The notes beneath the pieces are model-generated. The model did no database searches. It saw nothing but the letters and a program-made list of their open reading frames with translations, and had not been told where the DNA came from. DNA of 64,000 bases from Calvatia gigantea (Eukaryota; Basidiomycota; Agaricomycetes; Agaricales; Lycoperdaceae). Position numbers and translations under genes: made by a program. Of the stretch, positions 1-13,869 are shown piece by piece. Location of the stretch: the NCBI GenBank assembly GCA_025093985.1, contig JACAAK010000005.1:2960974-3024973 (forward strand), in the 5' to 3' direction. Every line of letters begins with the position of its first letter. The stretch's first letter is position 1.

Positions 1-2015
1 TATAGATGAATCTGGATGAAGTAGTGAGTGCACTGGATATTACGAGTGACTGAAGTTCTTACTCTTCATGGCGGGAGGGAAAGCATTGCTGTCCAAACAC
101 CGGTTCAATTAGCTATCCTCACGGAGGGAGAATGGGACGAACCCGGAGAGGATGGAATCAACCCAGTTCGCTATCTTGGAATCATTCCAGTCCTCGAACT
201 CGCCTGTTTGCCCAATGGCGTAAATCGGCGACCCCGGAACACGTTTCTGGGGACTAGTGGCGACATCCATGAGTTCGTACCCATTGTGTTTATAGAATTC
301 ATCACGGCCATAGCGATCAAGTAGGATCGTGAGCCGGGTTTTGTCTGGTGCGGTGGACATTGAGTCGGGCTATGCCAAGTCGCGGTAAGCGGGAGTCAGA
401 GGAAATATAGTCATAAGGACTCACGTTGTCCATTTGCTTCGCTAAGTTGTCACATAAGGCTTTAATGAGATCTATCCGAACGAGAGCTTTATGGTTGAGA
501 GTCTCATAGTAAACCTATAAAAGATAGTCAACAGAGACCCAGTTGTGCACAAGGCGATCTTACACCGAGGAAGAATATGTAAGCAATCGAGACGGTGATT
601 CCTTGGTCTGTAGTCTTGGTATCAGTGTAGTAAGCGATCAACCCTTTGCAGTTAACAGGATTGAAGGATTCTCCCGTGCGAGTGTAAGAGCGGTCGACCG
701 TGATATTTCGCCAGCTTCCTTTGTTCGTTCCAGCGACAATCTGACGGTAATCGGATGCCATATCGGTGAGTGCCTTGCCTTGATCTTTTGTTAGTTCCTC
801 TTCGTCATGGTAGAGAATAAGAACCAACTTTGGACCCAATCTGGCAAGGGAGCCATGCTGAACACCTAAGTGTGAGACGTAGCCTCGTGGAACCAATAAC
901 CATGACCCACCTCAAGATCTTGGTAGTGAGGTACGGCTCGACATTCTTCGTATCCATATCTTCGAAGTACGACAGAGCGTTGAAGCTCTTGCAGAAGAAC
1001 GGTGCTTGAGAACCAGGCGGGCGTTGCTGATAGTCGAAATTGAAGAGGCTCGTGAATTGCTTCGAGATGTACGCCTTGAGAGCGTTGGCTAGACTGGTAT
1101 CGTCCAACACAGGGGGTGGCTGAGCATTCACATGAGAAGCGCTGGCAACCGGTATGCGAAATGAGGCTTACGTTGGCTTCTGGCACGTGAGAGAATGCTT
1201 GTTGTTGTAGAGCCTTCCTCGCGATTTGAGTAGGTGGAGGGACCTCGTAGTATACCTGACAGGACGGAATAAGTCAATTACATCACGGGCAAGAAATAAC
1301 GCACTCCGACGTAGTAACTTAAAGTATTGGTAACATCATGGCCGTCAAATGAGAGCGCCCCGTTGACGAAGACAACAATGCCGTTGAGCTCAACGGGATT
1401 TTGTTCTGGGTTGACAGGATGGTAAGTCCTCTTGAGAGCCGAGACTTGCCAGAACGTCGAGGGAACAACTCCCGTGAGAAGCTGTAGTTCCTCGTTCAGA
1501 TCAGCAGTCGCAGCGTCTGAAACTCGGATTAGGGGAGTCCTTAGATTTCACAGAAAAACGCGGACCTCTCATCCAGGGCTCAAACTTGAAACCACTGTGA
1601 CCTAAGGTGAGAACGCCATCCTTGGGCGGCCGAAGGGGCACTTACTTCAAGATGCGATCGCGGAACTCGTTGATGTGTGAGGTCTGTCCGTCGGTGTACG
1701 CACATTTGTTCTCACTCGCTGTAAGGGTTTGTGGGTTTTGCGAGAGGGGTGGCCTTGTTGTGTTTCCATCGAAGGCATAGTTGAAGTTGCGCTGGAATCT
1801 CTGAACGGCACATCGGCGCATGATGATCTCTAAGTCGGCCTCGGTTTCAATCTCAACGGGCTAGATCGCTGTTTAGGGGTGGGAATAAAACAAGAAATCA
1901 GTCTGACCTTGTCAAGGAGATCATTTATTCGGACCATGAGAGTCAGCAAAAGTTCTTCTTGTACTTGCTCACGAGTCTTCTTGGGGCGTGAACCGAAGAT
2001 CCATCTGTCGCACAT
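1..2015 (-). other. Module-repeat segment (three modules visible), C-terminal part of the giant protein or a separate gene
   Basis: Begins with FGSRPKKTREQVQEELLL, which aligns with the N terminus of the paralogue starting at 12896 (GGSKKVPPKKTYEQVFADLV). Exons then give a module ending VVFVNGALSFDGHDV then YYVG (about 1310-1380), a second ending ITVSIAYIFFLG (about 560-600), and the start of a third (VYYETLNHKALV, about 470). The last partial piece ends in NWVDSIL near 150. Introns fall directly after YYVG and after IFFLG in phase 0. The segment runs off the window. It belongs to the same unnamed family as the genes at 10.5-21 kb. Confidence 0.6.
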
Positions 2016-5000
2016 CACGAAAGGTCACCCTAAGTCATAAGGAAGCCAAACTCATGGTGACGCACCCAAGTATAGCTTTGATTGGAGCCAAAAGAACCCT
2101 ACCAACTGCACTGAAGATCGAGATTATACCACGTCCCCAGGATACCAAAAGGTCGACGATAGCTTGACCAGGATCATGGAAGACATTGCGGAAGAAACTT
2201 GTGTGATGTCATCACACTGAAATTTGCACAGAAACGAAACGAAAAGTAACTTACCTGACGATTTCGGATATGATAACCCCTGGTCGATTCAAGATCGTCA
2301 GGCACAAATCCCTGACAGCCTCTCCCCATTCCTTTGCAATGGCACTAAGACCATACCTTAGTTTCAAGATCGTCGATCAGAACCAGAATTGAACGGACGT
2401 AGCGATATCAAGTATGGCAACTCCAACCCTCTCCAATCCATCAGCGATTTCTTTGGCAAGGTAACCTAGACCACGCAGGAGGTTGACAATGGTGTCCCAA
2501 GCAGCGTTGAAGAACTCTTGGACAGCTCGTGCTGCTGCCTCAAATGCGACTCCCAATTCGTTGATGAGGAACTTCAGGATCTCGGCCATGGCGAGTCCCG
2601 CTTCCTTCAGAACCCTGATAACCTCCTTGAGCGACGAAACGATGGCCTTCAAGGCATTGAGGAAATCCTGGGCAAGGGTCTCAACAACCCATTTCGCGAT
2701 CTGCTTGCCGATGGCCTCAAGGTCCATAAGATCGGCTCCGATAGTGAAGGATTTGCTAATCTTTAGGCTGAAGAGCTGGAACGACCCAGAAATCATCAAA
2801 TCCCATTTAATGTTCTCCCACACGATATTGAGAGAAAACGCGGCACCGAAAGCGATGATACGGGTTGTTTCGAAACTGAAGCTGCCGATGCTGAAGCGAG
2901 GAGTAAGGAGATCGAGAGAGAATTCGTATGCAGCCGCGACCTCAAGGTGGCGATTGTCGACGGAACCGCTCAGAGAGCCCTTGTTGACCCAGACATCCTG
3001 TGCAAGGAGGAACTCTAGTCCCTTTTGGGAGACCTCAAAGTTCAGATCCTTTTCAAGACTGAGGAAGGTGAGTTTGCCAGAAGCCTTGGCCTGGAACGGC
3101 ATTCCGTCGTTTACGTGAACGTGAATTGATGCACCTGCGTCAGGCGGGGGAGGGGGTTCCTCCTCGGAACCGGGCAAAATGCTGAATAGTTTCTCGTGGA
3201 GGAGGACGATCTTGTCGATGTGTCCATCGATGGAAACCTTCCCTGACGTGGGGGAGATATCAACCTTGATAGCAGCGTCCCAGTGTATGAACGGTAATCT
3301 GAAGGATCCCTCCATCATATACTGTTCCTTCAACGGCTTCTGACTCTCATCAACCGTATCCCTCGGTACGAATGCAAATTTAAGTGGGCCGAAGCCCGCA
3401 TCAAGGTAGTCAGGGGGGTCAACTTCAACGCCAGCGAAGATTCGGATAAGGGTGTTTAGTGAGAGACCTCTGCAACCTTGTGAGCGTCTGGTTGAGCGTT
3501 TAGAATGTCTATCACATACTCAATGCTGCCGGTAGCGTAAGAGCTCATCAGGTTCTGTTCCACGAAGTGAACGTTAACACTAGCAAAATATCAGCGTACT
3601 GCCACAGGAGTATTCTGAGCAACACCCACCTTCCTGTAATACCTGCATTGTTGATACTAAGCGATATAGCTCCCTTGATGGTGAACGTGGAAGGGACAGG
3701 GAACTGTTGGGGCGGGAAGGTAGCCGCGAAAACCACGTCGTCGAAGTTGAGACCGGGAAAACCGAAGACTCCATGCCATTTGTCAAGTGTGAACCTGAAG
3801 CCTAAGCCACCATCAGCGGTATTGACGAGTAACCAGAGAGAGATGTTGATAGGATCTTGAGAAATGTGACGTCCGAAATCCAGCTTCGCAAAGCCTTGTA
3901 GCAGTGAGAGATGAATTCCAGGCAACAAAGTACTAGAGAAAACGCACCTTCCACTCCAAGCTGTGGAAGCATTTGATTCTCTTTCTTACACTGAACCATT
4001 ACTGCACCAGACAATGTCATAGAACCGTTAAAGAGCGTGATGGGGGTCCCAATAGCAGCGGAAAGCGTTATGGCGGAACTGCTAACAGTTCCGACAATAT
4101 CCATGCTCGAAAGGCCAACGACTTTGGTCAAATCCTGCATGACGTCTTTAAACTGGAGGCGCGCGGCAATTGCAAGGGAAATTGATCCCCCGCTACTCGT
4201 CAGAGGGATTTTAAGCAAGGGGTCAAGAGCGCCGGAATCGAGCTCATAGTTATAGACAACAACGGACATGTGTTCAAGAGCAACCTGGGCACCAATGATT
4301 GGTCCGAGGATGGGGATGTTTTCGATGAGATTATCGTCAGAGGATCCAATAGCGAAGCCGAATGAGTAAGCCCATACGTTCGACTTGGAGCATGCGAAAC
4401 GAAGGTGGGAGAAGCAGATCCACTCGAGGTCGGCGTCGAAGGAGAACGACGACTTGGCCGAACTGTGTGTGAGTGCAATTTGCAGCTTTGTGATGTAGAT
4501 GTCAAGGAAATCTTTGAGGGAAGGAAGGTCGACTTGGTCAAGGATGTCGCGTAGCTGCAGGCCTGACATTTGTGAAAGAGTATCAAGGACGGACAGTCTA
4601 CCCTCGTAAGTAGCCATGGCGGACCATACAGCACCTGAAGGGGTATCCGCGGTGACAACAGCACCAGAACCGGAGCCCGAACCAGAGGCCGTGGGGCCGT
4701 CGTACAATAACGAGAACGTGAGGAAGTCGAAATTCTTGTTAAGCGTCAGCATGGCGTCGAATTCAACCTTGTTTTGGCCACCCTTGGAACGCGAAACGAA
4801 GAGTGTGACCTGATCAAGAGACAACTCATGCCATAGCTGGAGGCGGGTTGTAGAACCGGCGCAAATGGTGAACTCGGACATCGAGAACTTGCCGTCACTG
4901 GACTCAAGGGTAAGCGTAGCACGTTTGATACCAATTCCGATGAGGAATTCAAGACCCGAGGGCAATTTAACAGTGTCAACACCTTGGACAACTGAGTACG

Positions 5001-8000
5001 TTTAGGAGCTGGCGGCAGACATCACTTACCAAGGAACTGTGTCAACAGAACCTCCGTCGTCAACGGTGTTTGCCCGGCGTCGAATACCATAGAAATGATA
5101 CTACTTTTTGCCGAAGCAATGGTAAATTCGGTTTGGCATAAGACATCCGCAATTTGAACCCGGGCGCTGATTCCAACGTAGATACCCCTTGACGCCTGTT
5201 TGGGTGAAGGAATTCAATGCGGGCCACCCAAGCCTTAATACAACTGACCTTATTGAAGGGGTTGTCAATGCTGACGGTCAAGTTGGGCTCGGCTATTTCA
5301 ATATTTTCTGAACGATTTCTCAGCAAGGAACGAGCGGAGTTGGAACAAAGGGTATACCGAGTAGTTCTATTGTGCCCTTGACGCTTATAGAGATTTGGAT
5401 CTTCGAAACCGACCACTTTCCGCCAACCTTCTCCGCCTTGACGATGAAGTTGTCCATGACGGTTTCCTCCAAGATTGATGATAGCTTATCGGGAAGGATG
5501 GTTTCGTCGCCCAAAAGGTGCAAGATGATGGCTCCAAGCGGAATGGCTCGCTGTTGCGTTCCGACTTGGAAATAGATTTGGTCAGGAACCGTATCATTGC
5601 TAGAGTGGTTGTAGGCGAAGAAGACCTCGACGTCAATTTGGGCAATTTTGACGAGACCCCAACCGTTGAGGGCAAATTGTCGATCGGTGTCCGAAGTGAG
5701 GTTCTTAGCTTCAATGTCAACAGAAATTTGAGAGACCTCAAAGATGTTCTCCGCAAGCGACCACTGGTCAAGTGACACAGTGAACTGTAAGTTATCGGGT
5801 TTTGGATCGGACGTCCAACCAACAACGACGTGTGAGATGCTAAGAGAGTTGGATAGATTGGATAGCCCAGGGAATGTTTGCGACAAATCGAACGTGGATG
5901 AAATCCCCACGACGTCAAGAAGCCGACCGACGGATAGGCTGTCTTGGATTCCAGGAAGAAGAGACAGCTCGTACAAGCGGAATTGTTGGGGGCTGTACTG
6001 GACAGTGAACTGGAAAGGAAGATTTATGTCGGTGCCACCCGAAGTGTGAGCGGCGCCTCGGAGTCGTGCGACAATCTGCACGTGCAATTAGAGTGGACAC
6101 ATCGCAATCGTGAAAACTTTCGTACCTTACGGTCAGCCACAGAATAGGCATCTTCAACAACGACCTGCAGCGCCGTAAGCCCAAGCGTGAACGGAGAAGA
6201 AAATGGATTCCAGGCGGGAATATCAGTGAGTTTGACTTCAGCGAAAAGCTCCTTGACGACCAGCTTCGATAGGATCTTGTGCAAAGTGAACCCGCTGTTA
6301 TCGAGCCCAGCGTTTACATCCAACTCCTTCAAGAGGTACTCAATACCTAGAGAACGTGATACTTAACAGAGCAACCCATGAAAAGTTCGAAAACTACCTG
6401 GGAGAACGAGTTCTTGGAATGCAACTCCGTATTGTATGTTTGTCGTGAAGATTTGGGCCAGATCTACGAGAGACTATTTTATAATTGTCCGTTTTGTAAT
6501 TCTCATCTGCGAAGCGTATGGTATAGGTAGTAGGTTGATCGAACATCAAAAGGATGTGGCACACGACCTATTGGAGCGAGGTGAGTTGCGAAGGGTGTTA
6601 TCGCCTACTCCAAACTCACGTTGTACGTCTTCTTCGTCGTTATGAGCTGGCCCCGGAAGACAGCTGAGGTGATGCCCGTAGCATAGTGGGGCCAAATCAC
6701 ATGAACAGACATAGCCCCATCCCATGTTATCCTGTACGGGTCCGTGAACGCCTTCGCATCGAAAGGTATTGTCCAATTTAGAGAGGTACTTCTGGCCGGG
6801 ACATCAAAGGAGAGCGAGTAGATGCCTTGGCTGCCCTGGAAATCAGAACTAAAAGGGCACTGTAAGTGGTGGATACCTGACACTACGAAGTTCACGCACT
6901 TGGGAGGGTCGATAACCTTGACAGAAAGGTTCCGAGCGCGCCACTCAGCAGGCCCATCAGATGAATTAAGATAATCTGGCTGAGTCGATGAAGTCGAAAG
7001 GTATCGCGGCAAGAAATTCCTCTGATCGCTCGACTCCCATGAACAATGCAGCGAAGATACCCAACTTCAGACCATCGTCACGGACGATATCCGCTTTTGC
7101 GTCTTCCACATCTTGGGCGGTGAACTCATTCTGGGCAACGAGGTACTGCAGAAGTTCGTCAAAGCCAGAGAGTGTCTTCGTAGTATACGGCTAAGAGCGG
7201 ATGAATTAGATTAAAATCGATAAACTGCGAATCAGGCAACGGACCTGGTAGGCAGCAAGCTCCTCGTGAGAAGGAACAGTAGAGACGCCGAGCAACTTCG
7301 TAGAAACTGAATTCGCCGGGGGCGACGCGCGGGGAACTGCAGGCATGGGGGTGGGAGTGGATGTAGAAAATGGGATGTCGGTAACTGTGGGTGCCTCGCT
7401 CATCATCGCCATGAACCTCGGCGCGGGCGCTGAAGTGGCAACCAATGAGCTTGTCCCACCAGTACCTCCAGGAGTCGGCGTAACTGGTGCGGGGCCGGGT
7501 GTCGGTGTAGGCCCTGGTGTAGGTGTTGGCGCCGGTACCGGAGGAGGCGAAGGTTTGAGCTTTTTGACATACGGCTCGAAGCGGAAATCCTTTATCTCCA
7601 AGACCCTTTTTGCAATCCTTGGGTTGAGGGTCTTCATGTTATCAGGATAGGAAGTACGAAGGTCTCGGGCGATGTATGAGACCCATTCGGATCCGTCTTT
7701 TTCACCGTCGTAGATTGCAACAGAACCCGAGTGGGACCCCTGCGCAAGGAGATTGATAGCGGCGTATGGGATCACTGTTTCAGTGCCCTTGATGAAACGT
7801 TCGCCAATCGTATGGAGGACGTCGGGAGAAAGGACGTTAGTGAGGTAAATCTCAACATTCTTCTCATTCTCGATTGCTGCAGCGATGATACCAATGACGG
7901 TGGCGACGTGTGGATTAGGATGAACATCAAGCGAAGCTGATATCTAATCAGGCAGAGGTCACTGTGAAAGTCATTGAGATATCAACAGCTGGAGTGAACT

Positions 8001-9648
8001 TACAACATATTTCTGTGCGCGAATCCTGAAGAAACATGCTGAGTATGAAATTACAAGCTGATGTACGAGTAAGAGAACTTACTTCGCAAAGAAGAAAATA
8101 TACGCTAATGTCGCTACATCAAACTTATTATTCTGGATGACGGGAATGGTTTTTTCTTCGGCTTTGCGTGCGGCAGTGCGAGCCCAATAGTTGTTGTAAC
8201 TGCTGCCGTGATGCATAACCTAAACCCTGTCACGCGTCACAGTTGAGATCAAACAATGGTAAACTCACCTTCATGAGCGTAAAGTCCACCGGAGTGCTTG
8301 TATACAACGGCTTGAGGATCTCCGCGATGGCATCTCCCAAAAGCAGAATACGTGTCGGTCCATCCTCCGCAACAAATGCGATACTAGATCTGTTCTTATA
8401 TGAACTATCCACCTTGATCTCCAACTTTTCATCCTGACCCAACCGTTCGAAGTCGTCCAGCGTTTCTTTTGATAAGGCTGTTGTTGACGCCTTCCCAAGG
8501 ACCCTACAAACAATGGAAATTGTCACATGCTCATACCTCGAACCAAGGACTTACTGCTTGTCAAACTTGTACTTGGGTGCATTGAGCGAGTTGGGGGCCT
8601 GCAACATATTGAGCAGGGTATCATGCTCTAAGACGTCCCATGATGGGCCCAAGAACTGCATAGTGAATTGACCCTTCTTGATCAGACCACCTCCAGTCGC
8701 CGATTTTGCGTTCAACATCGCGAAATTTCCAGATCTACTCGCGGGATCCGTGCTGGCAGCGAAGTCCGAGTTAAATTCGATTGCGGGCGGAACTTTCCCG
8801 TTGTAATCCTTCAATTGAAGGTCGAACCAGTTGTCCTTAACAGTGACATCTGGCTCGCCCGACTATATGATGTGAGTCTTCACCGAGCTACAACGCAAAC
8901 TTGAAGCTTACTCTTAAGGTCGTGATGGCTTTTAAACTAGCAAACAAATAAGTGGTACGCACAGCCCGAATGCTCCTTACGAACCTATTATACCAGACGT
9001 GTTCGATGGGCTTCTCCTTCGCATTCATCTTTGTGTCCCCTAAAATCCAGGTATTGTACAGGTCGGTCTTGTGCTTCGATATTTTTTTGAGCTTCAAGCT
9101 ATTAATAGACATGTCATCCAACAAGTGTACCCGGTTGTCGACAGGACGTACAGGGAGGCAAACAGGGCCCCAATTCCTACGGAAACGATAATCTCTCAGA
9201 AAAAAAAAATCAATAACAAGGGCTATATTAGTACCTTGTTTGTGGTCTACATCATCGTGCGTCAATAGCAAAGTATCAATCTTCTTCATAACGTTCGCCG
9301 GCGGTGCCGTTCCAGAGGCCAAGGTCGACCCAGAAAGCCGATTCAGCGTATAGAACAAATTAAATTTCACGCGCGCTTGTATGTCCGTCGTGTACATAGG
9401 CTCTGTACTTCCGGGGCCACCATCAATGAGCATGTAAGTCTAAGGTCAAAAACTCAGCGTTAGCACGCCGCGTAGGCAACGGTACAAGCATACAGTATCT
9501 CCAGTCCCGGTTTCGTTGAATTCGAGGATGAGAGCATCCCCATAGCTTGCTTGCATCTATTTTGAGTCGACGGACAATAGATTGAATATTGGCCGAACTG
9601 AGGTAGAGCGTATACGCACGACATGGAGTGTGGCGGTTTTCGCAGCCA
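1..9648 (-). CDS. Giant protein: N-terminal ComEC-type metallo-beta-lactamase, beta-rich middle, C-terminal repeat modules (3' end outside window)
   Basis: The start is an ATG at 9648 (MAAKTATLHV). Order along the protein: an MBL domain (exons 9648-8100), a region of about 100 residues, a Pro/Thr/Gly-rich linker (about 7420-7570), a long beta-rich part with alternating hydrophobic strands (about 7200-2900), an amphipathic helical stretch (about 2850-2050), then module repeats continuing past position 1. The join to the repeats is inferred: an intron from the GTGCGT donor near 2070 to the acceptor before about 2005 removes the only stop (TGA at 2035-2037) and keeps frame. The alternative is two genes, 9648-2035 and 2015-<1, only 19 bp apart. 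No signal peptide or membrane segment is seen. Two frame changes lack an intron: near 6990 (one extra base) and near 3466. The substrate is unknown; MBL membership is clear, the role of the long tail is not. Confidence 0.6.
8100..9648 (-). other. Metallo-beta-lactamase domain of the giant protein
   Basis: The spliced exons give the ordered signature of ComEC/Rec2-like MBL proteins: a first strand with GDALILEF, then YMLIDGGPG, the metal site LLTHDDVDHKQG (about 9240-9270, the H-x-x-x-D-H box split by an intron before the last G), a late ILLLGDA strand (about 8340-8360), and VMHHGSSYNN at about 8185-8215, matching the family's HHGS box. Having all four in order supports an intact hydrolase fold. 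These enzymes normally bind two metal ions and cut phosphodiester or related bonds; the actual substrate cannot be read from sequence. No membrane-channel part of ComEC is present, so this would be a soluble domain. Confidence 0.8.
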
Positions 9649-10490
9649 TAGTGGGCAACTGAAAGGAGCTTGCCCCTCTGTGCACACAAAACTAAGGATC
9701 TGGAATCGTTTTTTCCACCAGTATATACATACTCTACTTCCCTTACCTCCTCACCGCAATCGTTGCATAATTCCGCACTAGGCTCTAACGGAGTTATTGT
9801 TTATCGACTGGGGCGATTTTCCCAGATAAGATATGCGCGTTCAGCCGGACTTCGACACCGGAGAGGGCCAAGCCCGTGGATCGTGCCTTGACATTATAGA
9901 GACAAGTCAGTTGACATCGACGTGAAACTGACTTTGACGTGATATGATACCCTCCATCTTACGGTGACGTTAGAGCGGAAGAAGCAGAAGCAATTACTGT
10001 GGCTGAAACCCCTTGTGATCCTTACTTCCATGAGTGAATCAGGTCATGCCGTGCGAGGTCTGACCATTAGAAGGGGAAATGGTGTCCGCGTGTCTGTGGT
10101 ACCTTGGCTTGTTGCCGAATATCGTAGTCGAAAAAGTTGGATTGTGTCTTCTAGTTCTGATAAGATGTCAGATAGAAGCCGTATAGCACCGTTCAATGGA
10201 ATCAGATTGCCCAAGAAGTACCCTAGAATTATGTATCGATAAAGCTTGTCACATTTAGAGGCGTTCAAGATGTTGGCAGAGGTTCGCCAGTAAAGCTAGC
10301 GATATTGATTGAATTCACAACCCTCGATCCAGGCTAAGATCTCGCACTTTATGGGGTTTGCGGTCGGTGCACGTTCGAAGGAAAAAGAAGCTCTGTTCAC
10401 GATATCTGATATTCGAGAAGTAATGAACCACTGTACACATATGGAACGATACTCTTTCTTCCATGTAAACAACAGACGATAAATCTACAA

Positions 10491-12896
10491 TCACCATTCA
10501 TCCTTCTGTATCTCGTAGAAGACCTTTGGAATGGTGAGTTGAGAACATCAAGCGACGAGGGAATATAACGTACCCCAGTGAAGTAAATAAAGCTGCGTTG
10601 AATGGTCGTGTTCTGCGCATAGACACTTCCATTACAATAATACAAGATAGCCTTGCCGACAAGGGGATTGAGCGATTCATCAGAATATGTATACTCCCTA
10701 TCATGGTTCATGTCATTCCAGCTGTTGATTGGAGCAGAAACTGGGTCTGCTTCGAGGGCGCGCTTGATTTTGAGGAACAAATCGTCGTAAATGCTCTTCT
10801 TGACGGCCTCTGATAGGGGAAGGCTTGAGCAGTGGGTTTAAGACAATACATACTTGGGAACTGACCATCACTAATGGAAGAGATCTTCAGCTCACTGTAT
10901 TCCATGCATGTTGTGAGTTCGGAGTCTGTCTTTGGCTCAAGTATGTAGGAACATTACCTTATGATAGCCTGGGTTGCTTCCGTCGCGGCCGCCTGGTCAC
11001 GCGTCTTCGAGTCAAAGTCAACTTTACCATAGTATATGGTAGCCCCAACTTTATCGCTCGGAGAGGTTTTTGCCCCGTCGTAGGCGAAACCAAATGTACG
11101 CTGGAATTCCTCTCCCAACGCCTGATACAACAAATTATCAAGGTCAGCGCGTGAAGGTTGGTCGGGTGGGTCCCCAACATTCTAAAATTTTAAAGGGCTC
11201 AAAACTTTCATCTATGACAAAGTCTCGAAGACCTACCTTAACCAGACGCAAAGCTGTCTTGTAAACTGCAGAAATCAATTCCTGTGCGACAGTCTCCTTC
11301 GCGGAGGCTGCGGTGTAGAAGACACCACAGAAGTAAAGTGCACGGTAAGTAACATCCCTGCGTGCGGAAGAGACGAGATTGCAATGAACAAAGTTGCCTT
11401 TAATGAGGAGGGCCGGGTAATCCTTGCTCGGGGGCGTTGGCGACTTGTCATATTTCACGGGCAACCAGCCATTGGAGTCGGAAGGTGAAGACCCGAGAAG
11501 GTTTCCAATTTCTTGCCTCAATTCTTCCCGCGCAGCACCTGAAGAAACGATCAGACGCGAGTCAAATAAGATATCGCGAAAATGAACGCACTAGCCCATG
11601 CCGGGAAGTTGATCTTGCTAAAAGCCGAAATGAGCAGGGAGCACGTCAGTAACAGGTTAAGCACCAACCTTAAAATAGACTGTTCGATCTCGGGCGCCAG
11701 CTTCGAGAAATCGTCATCTTCGATAATGAAAAGATGGGTGGGACGCCCAAGATCATCGATGAGGCCGTCAGGAGTTCCTTTGAACGGGAAACCGTGGTTA
11801 GCTTGGAAGAGTTTGTTGTCGCGATACCAGATGAGGAGGGCCTCCAGTTGGCCTCGATCTGGATTATCTGGTATAAAGGGAGGCTTGGGAATGATGAGAT
11901 GCTTGGGGGAGGTTGATGTAGAGATGGTCAAATACCGTGTTCAACAACGCCCCAGCTTCAACATACAAAGTTTTCCAGAGTTCTTTCTTGGCAACTGCGG
12001 CTGCAGATACGACTTGATAATATATCTGCAGGTTTTTTTTAGCACATGAAGGAGAAAATGCCTTGTAAGCTTACTCCAATACAGTAGACGGTATTCAGTT
12101 CTGCCTTGACTTCTGTCTCTTCGAGCGATCCGGATAACCGGACGAAGATGGCGTCCAAGCGGACCGAATTGGCGTACTTGTCACTCTGGTCGTAGACGGG
12201 TGTATTGACATCCGTAATCCAGTCGTTCAAACCACCCGGCCCGCTGAAGAATGTGTCAAGGCGCCTCACGATTTCCTCCTGGGCTTTGTCTGGAGTGGTC
12301 ATATCAGAGATAGCGCTTGCTCAGGATCATCGCCTCAAACCTTGGACCCAGCCAGGGAGACCAATCACTTGGTTCTTGAAGTCGTCCAGGATTTCTGAAA
12401 GGGCTGAAACCGGAAGGTGAGCTGTTGGGACGAAGTCGTTGCTAAAAGAGGTGACGTACGCTGGCGGTCATCTGGAATGGGGGTGAATGGTGGCTCCGTA
12501 GTACTGGTAGTACTCTTGGTTGAAGGAGGAGGTGCATTATTCTTGTTGTCATCGTCTACTTTGTAGAACCGCTCAAAAGTGGTAAGGATGCGCGTTCCGG
12601 GAGCAAGGGAAGGAGGGGTCGTCGCCTGTTCATTGAACTGATACTGGAACTTGTCCTTGAAACTATTGTGGGTGATTTGCTTAAAGATTTCCTCCAAGTC
12701 ACTGAGCGTAGGTTGAGCCGGGAGCGTTATGGGCTGCGTGGTGTGCTTAGTGCGTAGAACTAAAACAAGGTATCTTCCTCCTCACGTTGGATAGAGTGTG
12801 GTTCGCCTTCTCGCTTAGGCTTTTGACGAGATCGGCGAAAACTTGTTCGTAAGTCTTTTTGGGAGGAACTTTCTTTGATCCACCGAGGAAACCCAT
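10491..12896 (-). CDS. Module-repeat family protein, full-length member
   Basis: I do not recognise this family. The start is an ATG at 12896 (MGFLGGSKKVPPKKTYEQV); the end is VFYEIQKDEW-stop at 10491. About ten exons join cleanly. It holds two large modules plus a terminal one. Each module has a helical part (e.g. KFQYQFNEQATTPPS), a W-containing hinge (LPGWVQ, about 12350), and a strand pair such as LDAIFVRLSGSLEE then TVYCIG (about 12080-12170), repeated as ALLIKGNF...YRALYFCG (about 11330-11430) and GKAILYYCNGSV...FIYFTG (about 10570-10650). The tail VFYEIQKDEW matches the VFSSFIKDDW tail of the 13870 gene. There is no signal peptide or membrane segment, so it is probably cytosolic. It lies 842 bp downstream of the giant gene's start on the same strand, and its start diverges from the next paralogue. 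Confidence 0.65.
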
Positions 12897-13869
12897 GATG
12901 TTTGTAGAGAGAGGACGAAGCTGAACTTGGGTGGGGAAGGGGGGTAATGTTAGCCCTTATGACAAGAGGGTGGAATTTTGTCAAGGGGGTCAAGAGATGC
13001 CCGTGAGGGGTTTGGAGATTAGGAGCGATAGCGGGTGATGAATAAAATCGATGTGAGAAGGCACCCTCGAAACAAATGGGTCATGAGGTCGGGACTAATG
13101 GGTTAGAGCCTGAGAGGGGACGGGGTCAGATCCGGCTGGAGCCTAACGAAGAATATAGCTTCTGTTGATTCCGCCTGTCATTCTCGACACATCTGCTGTT
13201 TGATATTTGTTGCGTTGAAGCCCCCAGATTCGGTGAATAGACCCCCTGAAAAGATGAAATCAATGAAGGACGGTGGCCGGACACGTTGATGATTATGCCT
13301 CTTATGATGACCCAGGTGACGACGGCATTACTGCATAGCGGGCTCAGGTGTCGCGATTTCTTCAGTAATTTCCGGCAGCAAAAGTGTCCGCTGTACTCCA
13401 GGGCAGTGGCTCCAACCCATCAATTAAGGAGAGAAGAGAAGAAGGGGATTTGCGAAGATCAGGCGATCGAGGGTCACGGTATTTTTAGTCCGACGCGTGG
13501 GAATGTTCCTCCAGAATTTTCGGAACCAATCTATTTTAAGTGTTGTGGTTTGCGAGGTGTGTTGCGGTCAATGTGATTTTACGTCTCATTTCGAGTTGTC
13601 TTCCCATCTTCTCTAACGATAACCATGATCATGGGGCGCGAATTTGGGGTTCATCTGTGTGGGCTGGGCTTAGGGCACAATGGAAGGGGATTGGACGATC
13701 TCCGCACTAAAACATCCTTGACTTTTTCGACATTATCGATTGTCCCGTAAATGGAGAGCACGAACTCGAGGCCTTGGTATACATATATTCTAGGTGTAAG
13801 TTTGTGGTTCTCCAGAACGCGAAAGCGATCACTCCCAACCACTTGAAATTTCTACCTGCAGAACATTCC

